Source: Pisolithus tinctorius (lineage: Eukaryota > Basidiomycota > Agaricomycetes > Boletales > Pisolithaceae). Taken from it: a stretch of 64,000 bases of DNA. Each line of letters starts with the position of its first letter. Position 1 is the stretch's first letter. The stretch is taken from positions 186,001 through 250,000 of the forward strand of contig JANFAH010000031.1 in assembly GCA_024663395.1 (NCBI GenBank). The letters run 5' to 3'. Below are positions 11,359 through 20,921 of this stretch, one piece after another. The notes beneath the pieces are model-generated. The model saw only the letters and a list, made by a program, of their open reading frames with translations, was not told the origin of the DNA and did no database searches. Position numbers and translations under genes: made by a program.

Positions 11359-12328
11359 GCCTGACGGCTACCTAGCTGGCAGTTGCACGTTGGCAGAGCA
11401 GAACCCCTGTGAACTCTTCTTACTTATATAAGGCGCGGATGATATGAGATATGAATAGCATCCGGCTTCCCTTGCGACCCGAATAACGTCTATCAAGCTC
11501 AAGGGCCAAACGTGTGCTTAGGTTCAGGCGCATCATGTAATTTCTCTTGTCCTGTGTCACTTGCCGTCTCACGTGCGTCGCTCCACCGGCTTCAAATCTT
11601 TGTCTCCCCCGAAAGGAACGAGGGTCAAAGGAATGAATCGTATCAGTGTGATTGGTGGCCATACGTGAAAATGAACTCACCTGGTGGAGCCTTGGAAGGC
11701 AATGCAGTCTTCTCTTCGGGAACTTGGACTTCCGGTTATTGGCAATTGCACCACCCGACACTACAGATTGGCACCCACATGCAAGAGGGCCACCCAGTCG
11801 ATCGGATCCTGTGTGTTCATAAGCGGTTCGTCGTGAGATGAACAATTGATTGACAGACAATAATCCAGCCGTACATATTATTATGCGTATTATTACAAGT
11901 GGGGATTCCTATCAATAGTATTCGGTTAGTCTCGTTCCCAGCCATTCTGGGGATCTACGGGAGCTTCCGTGCGGTGTTTGAAAAAACATCGACGGAGATG
12001 TCCCCACATCAGGGAAACAGCTACGCGACGCGGCTGTTAACAGCTCTTTTGCACTTGAGCGAGCCTTCTCATTGGCCAACAAGTGTCTTAGCGAGTCTTA
12101 CGACAAGTCACTTCTAAACGGAGGCAGGTATAACCTGCTCACTCCCTCGGGTAGTTTTGCAGATGCAGAACGTCTAGTGCAGTTCGTCCGATGAACCCCC
12201 CATGTGTCACACCTTCATAAGCACATGATCTTAAAATGTCAAAGTAGAGAGTAAAATGCATCTGAGTTGTCATGTATGTATGTGACACAACTGTTTGCCT
12301 GGATCTACATTGCTTTCTTGGGGTATGA
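11359..12328. other. Intergenic with end of an inverted repeat pair
   Basis: No gene is supported; the 146-codon minus frame at 11420-11860 lacks any recognisable motif. Positions 11927-12006 form the left member of an inverted pair with 20042-20121. A second block near 12170-12220 (GCAGTTCGTCCGATGAACCC) also recurs inverted near 20010-20035. These mark the outer border of an older element that contains the helicase relic. Confidence 0.6.
11927..12006 (+). repeat. CpG-retaining member of an 80-bp inverted repeat pair
   Basis: The sequence from TAGTCTCGTTCCC to GATGTCCCCA is the inverted copy of 20042-20121. The two differ at six positions, and every one is a CG here and TG or CA there. In the other copy the outer ends, CATTCTGGGG and CCCCAGAATG, are themselves inverted repeats, so this may be a small hairpin MITE; this copy keeps only one of those ends. 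Confidence 0.8.
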
Positions 12329-12560
12329 ATGCCCCCTGTCCAGTCAGTTCTGTTGAACACTGAACATGAGCATGCCAGAGGAGCCAAGTGTCTTGCTATT
12401 GCACAAACTGAGGGTACTCAAAAGTGTCAATACGATTCAAAGAAGACACAGCAAAAGCTCTCTGAGCTTGTACAGAAGCACTTCCATGGCCACAGGCCAT
12501 ATGAGTGGCAACTTGACACTGCTGAAGCCTTGCTCTTGGGTTTGGACAGCATAGTCATTG
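12329..12560 (+). pseudogene. RecQ-like helicase relic, N-terminal piece
   Basis: The open frame leads to a helicase Q-motif-like block (PYEWQLDTAEALLLGLDSI) and stops just before the P-loop, where Ty3 element A is inserted. If the element and one copy of its CATTG target duplication are removed, the frame runs directly into the Walker A motif AGTGAGKT at 19049. That is direct evidence that the two halves were one gene. RecQ-family helicases unwind DNA 3' to 5'. Given the repeat context, this copy may have been cargo of an older mobile element rather than a host repair gene. Confidence 0.75.
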
Positions 12561-12936
12561 TGTTACGCTCGACCGAAGTCAAGACATAGGGAGAGCTCAA
12601 ACACAGACTGTGGTTTCTACTGAGCAAATGGCTGCAGTAACCTCTGTAAACGACAGAGGATTTAGGGCAACACCGGTAAGAGTGGTCCTTGTTAGGGACA
12701 CTAAGGGCAAAGTTCTGAGAACACTGCATATAATTGAGCAGCTCAAGTCTGGGTTTCCAGGACTTGAGCCGACAGTCTAAATACTACATGGGAACGGACC
12801 ATGAGGCATCCACATGTATCGAGGTAACTATGCCATTGGTTGAACAACGACAACACATGTCCTATGCAATGAGCGAGTAACGCTAGTGGTGGGAATAGGG
12901 AGCCGTCGGATCAAAGAGAAGACGGCTCAAAAGGGG
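12561..12936 (-). repeat. 3' LTR of Ty3 element A, truncated
   Basis: This matches 18599-18974 without gaps. The first 69 bp of the LTR (in element orientation) are missing, and at 12937 the sequence switches to the pol C-terminal coding region after LGH. The pol frame therefore reads on into the LTR and stops at 12883. Confidence 0.9.
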
Positions 12937-15900
12937 GTGGCCAAGGTGGCGACAGACGTAACACGCTTGACGATAGCATGGATCAGATGGAGTAAGAGGT
13001 CTATTGAACTCAGTCATGGCGTTCAGCACAGGGGTCGGTGGCAACTGTGCAAGGGTTTTGATGATATTTAGCGTGTAGTCGAGTTCTGCACGGGAGACGC
13101 CAAAGGCGGTCTCGGGGTCTACTTCAGATGGAGAGTCGTGAGACTCGCAGGGTTGAGGGTTAGGGCCTGATAAGCAACAGGCATGGGGTCTGTTGGCTCT
13201 ACGGAGAGAGCAGGACGAGTGGGAGGACGACGATGGCGATGATGCCAGAGGGGAGGTTGACATGGAGGAAACCAGAGGGGAGGTTGCAGTCGAGGGTCTT
13301 CTAGACCCAGGAGGAGGGGGAGCAATTAGCGTAGGGTGCTGATGGACGTTATAGATGAGGTCTGCGCCTCCAAGGACATCGAAAAGTCTAAGTAAAAGGG
13401 GAACCTGCTGAATGGCGATTTCATTCAGGATGGTATGGGCGGGGGACAGAAGGGGGTTCTGGCAGTTGACATAGTGGGAAAGTTCTTCAAGCCGAAGGGC
13501 TTGGATGGTGGCGTGGTATACAAGGTCAAGTGGAGAGTCCTCATCCACTTCATAATAGATGGTGCCGAGAACCGCAGGGTCGGCGATGAAGAGTCGGTAC
13601 GAGGCGATCATCTGATCGCTAGCGGGTTGTCGTTGCCGATGGGCAAACGGAGTGTGGCAGCGAGAAGGTTCTCGGGGGTAAGTGTAGTGATGAGGAGGCA
13701 TTTCAAGAGTAATGTTTCTGATGGTATGGGTGGAACATCGAGTGGGTTGTTTCTGAGAGGGAAAGTCTTTTGGGAAGCATCTTTTATAAGCGGAGAGCAT
13801 ATCATCCGCATGTTCAAGGTGTGACTCTTTCTGCCACGAGTTTTCGGAAGAGGGGTAGCCTTTCCACCTGATTAAAAAGGCGTGTCCGTGGCCAGATTTC
13901 TTGTGGCCAACTATCGCCTCAACCTCGTACTCTTCCTCCTCGTTGATAAGGTCAGGCAGAGGAGCTGGGAAGTTCGGTCCGTGAATGTCATTTTCGTGAT
14001 AGGGTGATAGGAGAGAAGCGTGGAAGACGTTATGAATCTTCCATTGTGAGGGAATCGTGAGGCAATACATAATGGGAGATAGGACGTCGGAGATAGTGAA
14101 GGGTCCTTCTCACTTGGGTGCAAGCTTCCTATTTTCATAGGAGCATTTCAAATTGCATGCTTCTAGCCAAACCTTATCACCTTTCTGGAATGGGGTGAAG
14201 GGTCGTGACAAGCGGTCTTTCATCGTTTTTCTTGCTAGGTCGTGGGCTGCTAGGGCCTCCTCTCTAGCTTTTTGGAGTTCGTCGAGTCTAGACTCGGCGG
14301 CGGGAAGATGGGTTTCCGCAATCAGGGACGGAAGTGGTTTCGGCTCATATCTGTACATGAGATAGAACGGAGATTGATGGGTGACAGAGTGTGGGCGGTG
14401 ATTGTGTGCGAATTCTGCCATGGGGAGGTTGTTCACCCATGAGGTGGGGTCGTTTTGGCAGAAGATGCGGAGATAGGTCTCGACCTCTTGGTTTACTCGT
14501 TCTGTCTCTCCATCAGTTTGTGGGTGATATGCTGTTGACAAGGCAAGAGAGTATCCCAAAAGGGAAGCAAGTTCTTTTGCAAAGGCGGAGGCAAACTGAG
14601 GGCCTCGATCTGATATGATTTTGTCATACAACCTGAAGCGGGAGTAGACTTTCTTGAAAAACAACACCGCAATATCAGCAGCAGAGGCAGTTTTCTTGGT
14701 TGGTGTTAAGATTACCCCCTTTGTAAGCCCATGGTCTACCACGACCAAAAGGGAATCATAGCCATTAGAAACAGGCAGGTCGGTGACCAGATCGCAAGAG
14801 ATCTGTTGGAAGGGGTGGGTCGAGGTGGAGGGAATAGGCATAAGGGGTGGCATTGTTGGGTGCGTGTTAACCTTGTTTTGCTGGCATGTAGCACAGCCTT
14901 CGACATATTTCCGGATGAAAGACGCAAGTCCAGGCCACCAGAACTCGGATGAAATGAGTTGTCGGGTCTTCAGGACACCAGGGTGTCCGGCAGAGGGGTG
15001 GTCATGGTGGTTGGACACGACAGTCCGTCGGAGGACAGGGTCATCGGGGATATACACCCGATCTTTGTAAAGTAGTATGCCGTTGTCGAATTTCCAGTCA
15101 GAGAGGTGAGACTTAAACGGAAGTGGCATATCAATGTTTTCGATGGCCCGAAGCGCTGTCTGGACAACAGGGTCTTTCATGGAAGACGACCCGACTTTCT
15201 GGGTGAGATTTGCGTCAATGAGATTGATGAACAAGGTTTGCGGGAGGAGGGTGACTCCTTTATTGTCATTGTCATCGTCAGGGATGTGGTCAGGTCGGTG
15301 GGAGAGTGCATAAGGTGCAGCCAGGTCTTTTCCTGGGACATGTTCTAGTTGCAGATCGAAGTCTGCGAGGTCAAGGAGCCAGCGGGCCTGGCGACGATTT
15401 AGATTCTGAGGTGACTTGAAGTATGTCAGATTTTTGTGGTCTGTGAAGACCCTGACAGGGAAAGGGGATCCATGGAGATAGTGTCTCCAGGTCTTCAAGC
15501 CTCTGATGACCCCTAGTAACTCTCTGTCGAAGATGTCGTAGTTTCTCTCTGCAGGATTGAACGACTGAGATATGAAAGCACAAGGTTGCCATTGACCATT
15601 TGAGTCTTCCTGGAGGAGGATACCTCCAGTTGCATACTTGGATGCATTGGTAGAGATTGCGAATGGTCGAGAAATGTCGGGCATTCAGAGGGTCGGTTGT
15701 GCCATGAATATCCTTTTCAGGAGTTCAAAAGTGGTCTGGCATTTCTTTGACCATTCCCAAGTGACCATTTTCTTGGTTAGATCAATAAGGGGTCAGGCGA
15801 TATCAGAGTAATAGGGGACGAATCTCCTATAGAAGTTTGCAAATCCTAAAAAGGATCGCACGTCTTTGACCTTTTTTGGGACAGGCCATTCAGCAATGCC

Positions 15901-17403
15901 CTGGACCTTAATGGGATCCATGGCGACGGTGTTTTCTTTAATGATCATCCCTAGGTACTCGACCTCGGTCAGATCAAAGTGACATTTTTCCAGTTTCAGG
16001 GGGAGAGAGAGTTCTCTCATCCTTTCGAGGACACGATGGGTTCTTTGTTTGTGTTCTTCGGGATCGGTAGAGAAAATGAGTAGGTCATCCATATAGATGA
16101 CTAACCATCCTTCAGCGATCATATCTCTGAAAGAGTCGTTCATGAATCGCTGGAAGGTGGCGGGAGAATTGCACAGCCCAAAGAACATGACGGTTGGTTC
16201 GAAGAGACCTTTGTGTGTGATGAAAGCGGCCTTCCATTGGTCCCCTTCTTTAATCCGAACATTGTTGTAGCCGGATCTGACATCCATCTTTGTGAAGATA
16301 GAGGCTCCTTTCAGTTTGTCCACGAGGTCCGAGATGAGGGGAAGGGGATATGCATCCTTCACAGTATTCTTGTTCAGGTATCTGTAGTCCTGGCAGGGAT
16401 GTAGGGAACCATCTTTCTTCCCAACGAAGAAGAAGGGGGCGGCTTTGGGAGACTTCGAGGGATGGATCTTTCCTTCTTGAAGGTTTTCTTCAATAAACTT
16501 TTCGGCGGACTCTTGTTCTGAGGGAGAGAGTGGATAAGCTTTGGCCACCTTGGGGACGAAGTCCTCTACAAGGTTTATGGCATGATCGTATGGTCGTGAT
16601 GGGGGTAAGACCCCATCGGATGGTTTCTCGAAAACCGAGGCGAAGTCTTCGTAGTCCTTAGGGAGGACAGCCTTCGGTTTCTTTCTGTGTTCTTCTTGGG
16701 CTAATTCCGTAGCCGTGGTGATTTTTCGAAGAAGACTATTATTGGGGTTGATCTTCTTGGCTTCTTCGACGAGTTTCCCAACCGACATCACGAAGTGCAC
16801 TCGGATGGTTTCATCTTCTGGTTCTTCATAGTCCATGAACTTGTTTATCCCTTTCTTTTCGGCAGGGGATACAAGGTTCATGGTTGGTTCTTCGATGGCA
16901 ATGGAAAAGATGTTGCATCTCAACTCTTTTGATCTATCGGTTTTCTCGTCGATAGACAATGTGCCCATTCTCCAGTCTACAACTGGGTTGTTTTCTTGAA
17001 GCCAGGGGAGACCCAGAATGATGTTTTCCGTTCCACAATTGATGACATGGAAAAAGGCCTGGTGGACAAGTCCTTCAACCTTAAAATAGAGAGTGGCGGA
17101 AAACAGTATTCTTCCTTTTGAGTTCTGGGTTCCATCGGCGTTTTTAGCGAGGATGGGTTCGGCGAGGCGTTGAGTGGGGATTCGGTGTTTTCACACAAAA
17201 CCCCAATCAATACAAGAGATTTCCGCTCTGGAGTCAACTAGAGCGGTAGTGTTGATGACTTTCAGGGTAGTTTCTGATGCATAAAGGGAGATGGGGATCT
17301 GCATAGTACGTTCTGGTGTAGACGTTACAAGTACAGGTGCAACAGAAACTAAACTGTCCTTAGTTTGGGGAACATCTGGCGTCAACGCAGAGTTCCCATT
17401 CAA
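12883..17403 (-). pseudogene. pol: pol of Ty3 element A (PR-RT-RH-IN-chromodomain)
   Basis: The domains run in order on the minus strand. Protease has ALVDSRAEISCI, with the catalytic DSG changed to DSR (about 17230). RT carries [16 protein letters not shown] and VIYMDDLLIF. RNase H starts FAISTNASKYATGG. Integrase has a zinc-binding HH-CC region (CATCQQNK), the first Asp in SCDLVTDLP intact, and SDRGPQF. The chromodomain is near HAFLIRWKGYPSSENSWQ. A Cys/His-rich tail begins CYVCRHLGH. In-frame stops split it near 17190, 15797, 15685 and 14109; most replace an Arg codon of relatives (CGA to TGA). The C-terminus is fused to LTR sequence by deletion. Confidence 0.92.
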
Positions 17404-18545
17404 AAATCCTTTCCAAGGGCTCTAGCAATGTTCACCAGAGCGATGGACAGACCAGCGATTTTTTCTTCATCATTGCTTTCTTCTACCTCCACAATTTTGC
17501 AGATTTTCTTTACTTTCTTCTGGGGAGTTTTCCCCTTGTCTGGACATTCTCGGGAGAGATGTCCCTTGTTTCCACAACCGAAACATCTTCCTTCTTTGAT
17601 GTGACGGTCTCGTTCTTCTTTGGAGAGTCTCACTCCATCCACGTCCATAGCATTTGGATCTTTTTCTTCAGCAAAATTGTTCCTAGGGTGGAACATTTTC
17701 TTTTCCTTCTTTGTGGAGAATTCGTTCACCTTCCTCCATTTGGTGTCGAACTTTTGCGCTTGGGTGTACCCCTCAGTAATCTTGGTGGGAGTGGTTTCCA
17801 TCATGTGAATCCTGTTTGCGATGAAAGGTTTGAGTCCTTGTGAGAAGAACTTGATCAAGGCGACATCTTCTGTGATGGTAGAGTTGGCGGCAGCGGTTCG
17901 GAAATCAGTGATATATTGCTCCACCGAATCTTTTTGTTTCAGGGTCCGCAGTTTGGCGATTGCAGTTCCAGCGGTGTCAGCGGAGGTGAACAATTCCTTA
18001 AAATTCTTCACAAAATCAGTGAAGGTTCCAAAGCTCGGATTGGTTTTTTCCAGAGCTATTTTCTGGTAGGTGGTGGCCCAAGAATGGGTGACGCCTTTCT
18101 TCATGTATGACAAGGTGTAGACCACCTTCTTGGTGTCAGTGTCATACAGTTCTTTGTTGACCAAGAGGTAGGTCTGTACGGAGTACAGCCAGCTCATGGC
18201 ATTCTTTTGGTCTCCATCAAAATCAGTTGGAGCACCAATCTTTAGTTCGGTGGGTTTGACTCCAGAGACGGCAGTCGTTCCCTTTGACGATGAACCAGAC
18301 ATTGTATTTGGTGGTGGGGTCGGGGGAGTAGGAAGTGTGGCGGGTACTGGTGGGATAGGTGTACCAAGTGAAGCGAGGGACTGGGTGAAGAGGTTCGAGA
18401 GGATTCCAGAGGTAAAGCCTCTATCTGGTTGTTTGGGTTCGTTGGAGGAGGTGTCTGTGACAGTGCTCTCCTGTTCTTCGTCAGATGACAATTCTTCACG
18501 AGTGGGTCACAATGGCACCCAATGTCGGTTGTTTCGGGGGTTCAT
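17400..18545 (-). pseudogene. gag: gag of Ty3 element A
   Basis: The structural capsid/nucleocapsid protein of the element. The ATG at 18545 starts MNPRNNRHWVPL, then a TGA at 18509-18507 stands where the relative at 52481 has CGA, so the copy is nonfunctional at the start. Downstream the frame is open for 363 codons. It has a Pro-rich N-terminal part, a retrotransposon gag capsid block (MSWLYSVQTYLLVNKELYD, SYMKKGVTHSWA) and one zinc knuckle, CFGCGNKGHLSREC, in the last 60 residues. The tail is Lys-rich and acidic. It ends in a stop at 17400, and pol follows in another frame. Confidence 0.9.
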
Positions 18546-18585
18546 GGTGGTGCACTAAGCAGTGACCGTTTTGGCCAAAGGCTGT

Positions 18586-18596
18586 AGACTTGAGCT
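18586..18596 (-). other. Predicted self-primer binding site of element A
   Basis: AGCTCAAGTCT (minus strand) lies 2 nt inside the 5' LTR and is the exact reverse complement of AGACTTGAGCT inside the LTR (18778-18788). No tRNA 3'-end complement starting with TGG is visible at the usual place. The layout matches self-priming as known from Tf1/sushi elements. Confidence 0.7.
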
Positions 18597-18598
18597 TT

Positions 18599-19043
18599 TG
18601 TTATGCTCAACTGAAGTCAAGACATAGGGAGAGCTCAAACACAGACTGTGGTTTCTACTGAGCAAACGGCTGCAGTAACCTCTGTAAACGACAGAGGATT
18701 TAGGGCAACACCGGTAAGAGTGGTCCTTGTTAGGGACACTAAGGGCGAAGTTCTGAGAACACTGCATATAATTGAGCAGCTCAAGTCTGGGTTTCCAGCA
18801 CTTGAGCCGACAGTCTAAATACTACATGGGAACAGACCATGAGGCATCTGCATGTATCGAGGTAACTACACCATTGGTTGAACAATGACAACACATGTCC
18901 TATGCAACGAGCGAGTAACGCTAGTGGTGGGAATAGGGAGCTGTCGGATCAAAGAGAAGACGGCTCAAAAGGGGAATTATGTCCAATGGATCAAAAGCAA
19001 GGTAAACATACAGTAAAAGAAAAGTCAGGGGTGAAACGTAACA
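18599..19043 (-). repeat. 5' LTR of Ty3 element A (445 bp)
   Basis: Read on the minus strand it begins TGTTACGTTTCACC and ends with ATAACA. It contains a TATA-like TATTTAG about 35 nt upstream of AGACTTGAGCT, the predicted start of R. Over the 376 bp shared with the 3' LTR there are 14 differences and no indels; 13 lie at CpG-derived sites. Confidence 0.9.
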
Positions 19044-19048
19044 CATTG

Positions 19049-20059
19049 CTGGTACAGGGGCAGGGAAGACACTTCCCTTTGTAATGCCTCTTCACTTCAA
19101 CAAGAAGAGCCACATTTATCATTATTTCTCCACTGAAGGCTTTGCAGCGAGACCAGGTACTCTCACATACCAGTTTTCTATCAACTGACAAACACCTGCA
19201 TAGAAACATCGGTTTCAGAAAATGGGTGTGTCTGCCATTGATGTCAATGGCGAGACATGGTCCCCTAAGCTCAGACAGGTCAGCAGAATTCCAGTTTTTC
19301 CAGTGGTCACACTAAACTATTCATCAGGACTTCAAGAACAATAAATACCAAGCCATATTGATTGGGCCAGAGATGTGCCTCCAACATGAAGGGTTTCGCG
19401 AGTTACTGAAGTCCCCTGATTTCAGTAATGACCTTGTCAGCATTGTGGTTGACAAGGCTCACTGTATCTCACAGTGGGGGGGCGACTTCCGTGTTGCATA
19501 TAGTAGCCTAGGTGATGTGCACTCGTATGTGCCTACAAACATACCTATCCTTGCAACTTCAGCAACACTGGCTCCTGCTGCCCTGAAAGAGGTGCAGCAC
19601 AAGCTGCAGATGGATCCCATCAACACATTCTTTCTCAATCTGGGAAATGACTGGCCAAACATTACACCATCAGTCATCAAGATGCGTAACAGTAGTGACT
19701 ATGCTGCCTTACTTCCACTGATTGGTCAGGATATCCAAACCGGACCCAACCTTCCAAAGACTATAATATTTACAAACTCAATCCAGAAGACCTTGGAAAT
19801 CCACAGGTTTCTAGGAGAACACCTTCCACCGACATGTGGCCCTTACCTGGATATATTTCATGCACTTCGCAGCACTGCTTCAAAGAGGGAGGCACTCAAA
19901 TACTTCAGAAAAGGGAAAACCAGGGTCCTGATAGCGACAGAGGCAGCAGGGATGGTAAGATATCATCTAGTTGAATGTCATGTGTCATGGTGTGACATGT
20001 TATGCATGGGGGGTTCATCGGACGAACTGCACCAGACATTCTGGGGACATCTCTGTTGA
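19049..20059 (+). pseudogene. RecQ-like helicase relic, main part
   Basis: This continues the relic from 12329-12560. Walker A AGTGAGKT lies at 19049-19072, then a frame break in the segment 19080-19350. The longest frame is 19358-20059: VDKAHCISQWGGDFR is the RecQ motif II region, LATSATLAPAALKEVQ is motif III, KTIIFTNSIQKTLEI is motif IV, and RVLIATEAAGM is motif V. The catalytic DEAH box reads DKAH, so ATP hydrolysis would be lost. After AAGM a GTAAGA donor-like sequence suggests an intron before the piece lost downstream. No RQC or HRDC domain is seen. Confidence 0.85.
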
Positions 20060-20121
20060 TGTTTTTTCAAACACCACATGGAAGCTCCTGTAGATCCCCA
20101 GAATGGCTGGGAATGAGACTA
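20042..20121 (-). repeat. CpG-decayed member of the 80-bp inverted repeat pair
   Basis: This is the inverted copy of 11927-12006. All six mismatches are CG there and TG or CA here. Its own ends, CATTCTGGGG and CCCCAGAATG, form a hairpin, as in a small MITE. Confidence 0.8.
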
Positions 20122-20671
20122 GTATTCGGTTCGGAACATGGATGTATTCCTGTGGAGCCAAACTCAGCATAGAAGGAACAATTGTGAACTTCTACCCCAG
20201 CAGCACTGGGGAGCACAGATCACATCTACAGCTAATGTACTATCCCACTTATGGATAAGCAGTATCCCGTGTATCATGAAACAGCAGTTCATGTATTATC
20301 CAGGGTTGTGACCAGTGTTTCTAGTGCCAGCAGCATGCCACTGGATCATGGCGGTGGCTTCTCCTGGCTGAAAGGCATGGAGTGATTGGCCTGTCGTGAT
20401 TACATAAGTCATTTGTGCATGCACCTATCCATGTGAATTGTGTTCACACAATGGCTTCATGTACACAATGCAAAAAGGGCTAACAGTTGCAAGTCAGCTG
20501 TTAACACAAGTAGTAGTACATGATAGTTGCCAAACATTGAGACTAAATTCCCAGTATGAAAGGGCCATTGACATCTGTAGCTATTAATCTGGAAAGAAAT
20601 GCATGGGAAGTGAAGCTGTGACTGCAAAAACAGACCAGGACCCTGTCACAGTGTGACTGACCTGAAATGGG
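20122..20671. other. CpG-poor intergenic sequence, no gene
   Basis: No open frame or known repeat is recognised. The segment ends in ATGGG, the target duplication of the solo LTR that follows. Confidence 0.5.
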
Positions 20672-20921
20672 TGTAGAAATATCTGTAGGCTACCTCAGTA
20701 GTGAACAAACTACTAAGTGTATTACTGTACCTGTAGGCTACTACAGGATGTCAGTATAGTAGAATATTTGTATTATAAACAGACTTACCCTCAGTAGTGA
20801 ACAAACTACTGAGGGAATACTAGTAGAAGATACTACAAGTATGTGCGCTATTTCAGCTTATGTAAGCAGCCAAAACATCGCACAGTGGTCAAGTACCACA
20901 GGGGCACTTTATGTTCCAACA
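20672..20921. mobile_element. Solo LTR, small family (250 bp)
   Basis: It begins TGTAGAAATATC, ends TGTTCCAACA, and is flanked by the 5-bp direct repeat ATGGG (20667-20671 and 20922-20926). A second copy with its own different target duplication lies at 56945-57200. It contains two hairpins, CCTCAGTAGT...ACTACTaag (about 20693-20718) and CCCTCAGTAGT...ACTACTGAGGG (20788-20815). TG...CA ends, short terminal inverted repeats and 5-bp duplications fit a solo LTR left by LTR-LTR recombination. Confidence 0.85.

Larger units (their letters stand above)
12561..19043 (-). mobile_element. Ty3/gypsy chromovirus element A
   Basis: A 6483-bp LTR retrotransposon on the minus strand, flanked by the 5-bp target duplication CATTG (12556-12560 and 19044-19048). 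Ends are TGTTAC...GTAACA. The order gag, protease, RT, RNase H, integrase, chromodomain defines a Ty3 chromovirus. The 5' LTR is 18599-19043. The 3' LTR is 12561-12936 and lacks 69 bp because a deletion fused the end of pol to it. It inserted into the helicase relic immediately upstream of Walker A. It is defective: there are several TGA stops, and the protease active site is DSR instead of DSG. Confidence 0.95.

Noticed and set aside
11420..11860. 146-codon minus-strand frame near the helicase border
   Set aside because: No motif, no paralogue and no plausible splice structure; the sequence is best left as intergenic.
13435..13824. 129-codon plus-strand frame and similar frames opposite pol in element A
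   Set aside because: They are antisense to the chromodomain and C-terminal part of pol; no independent evidence.
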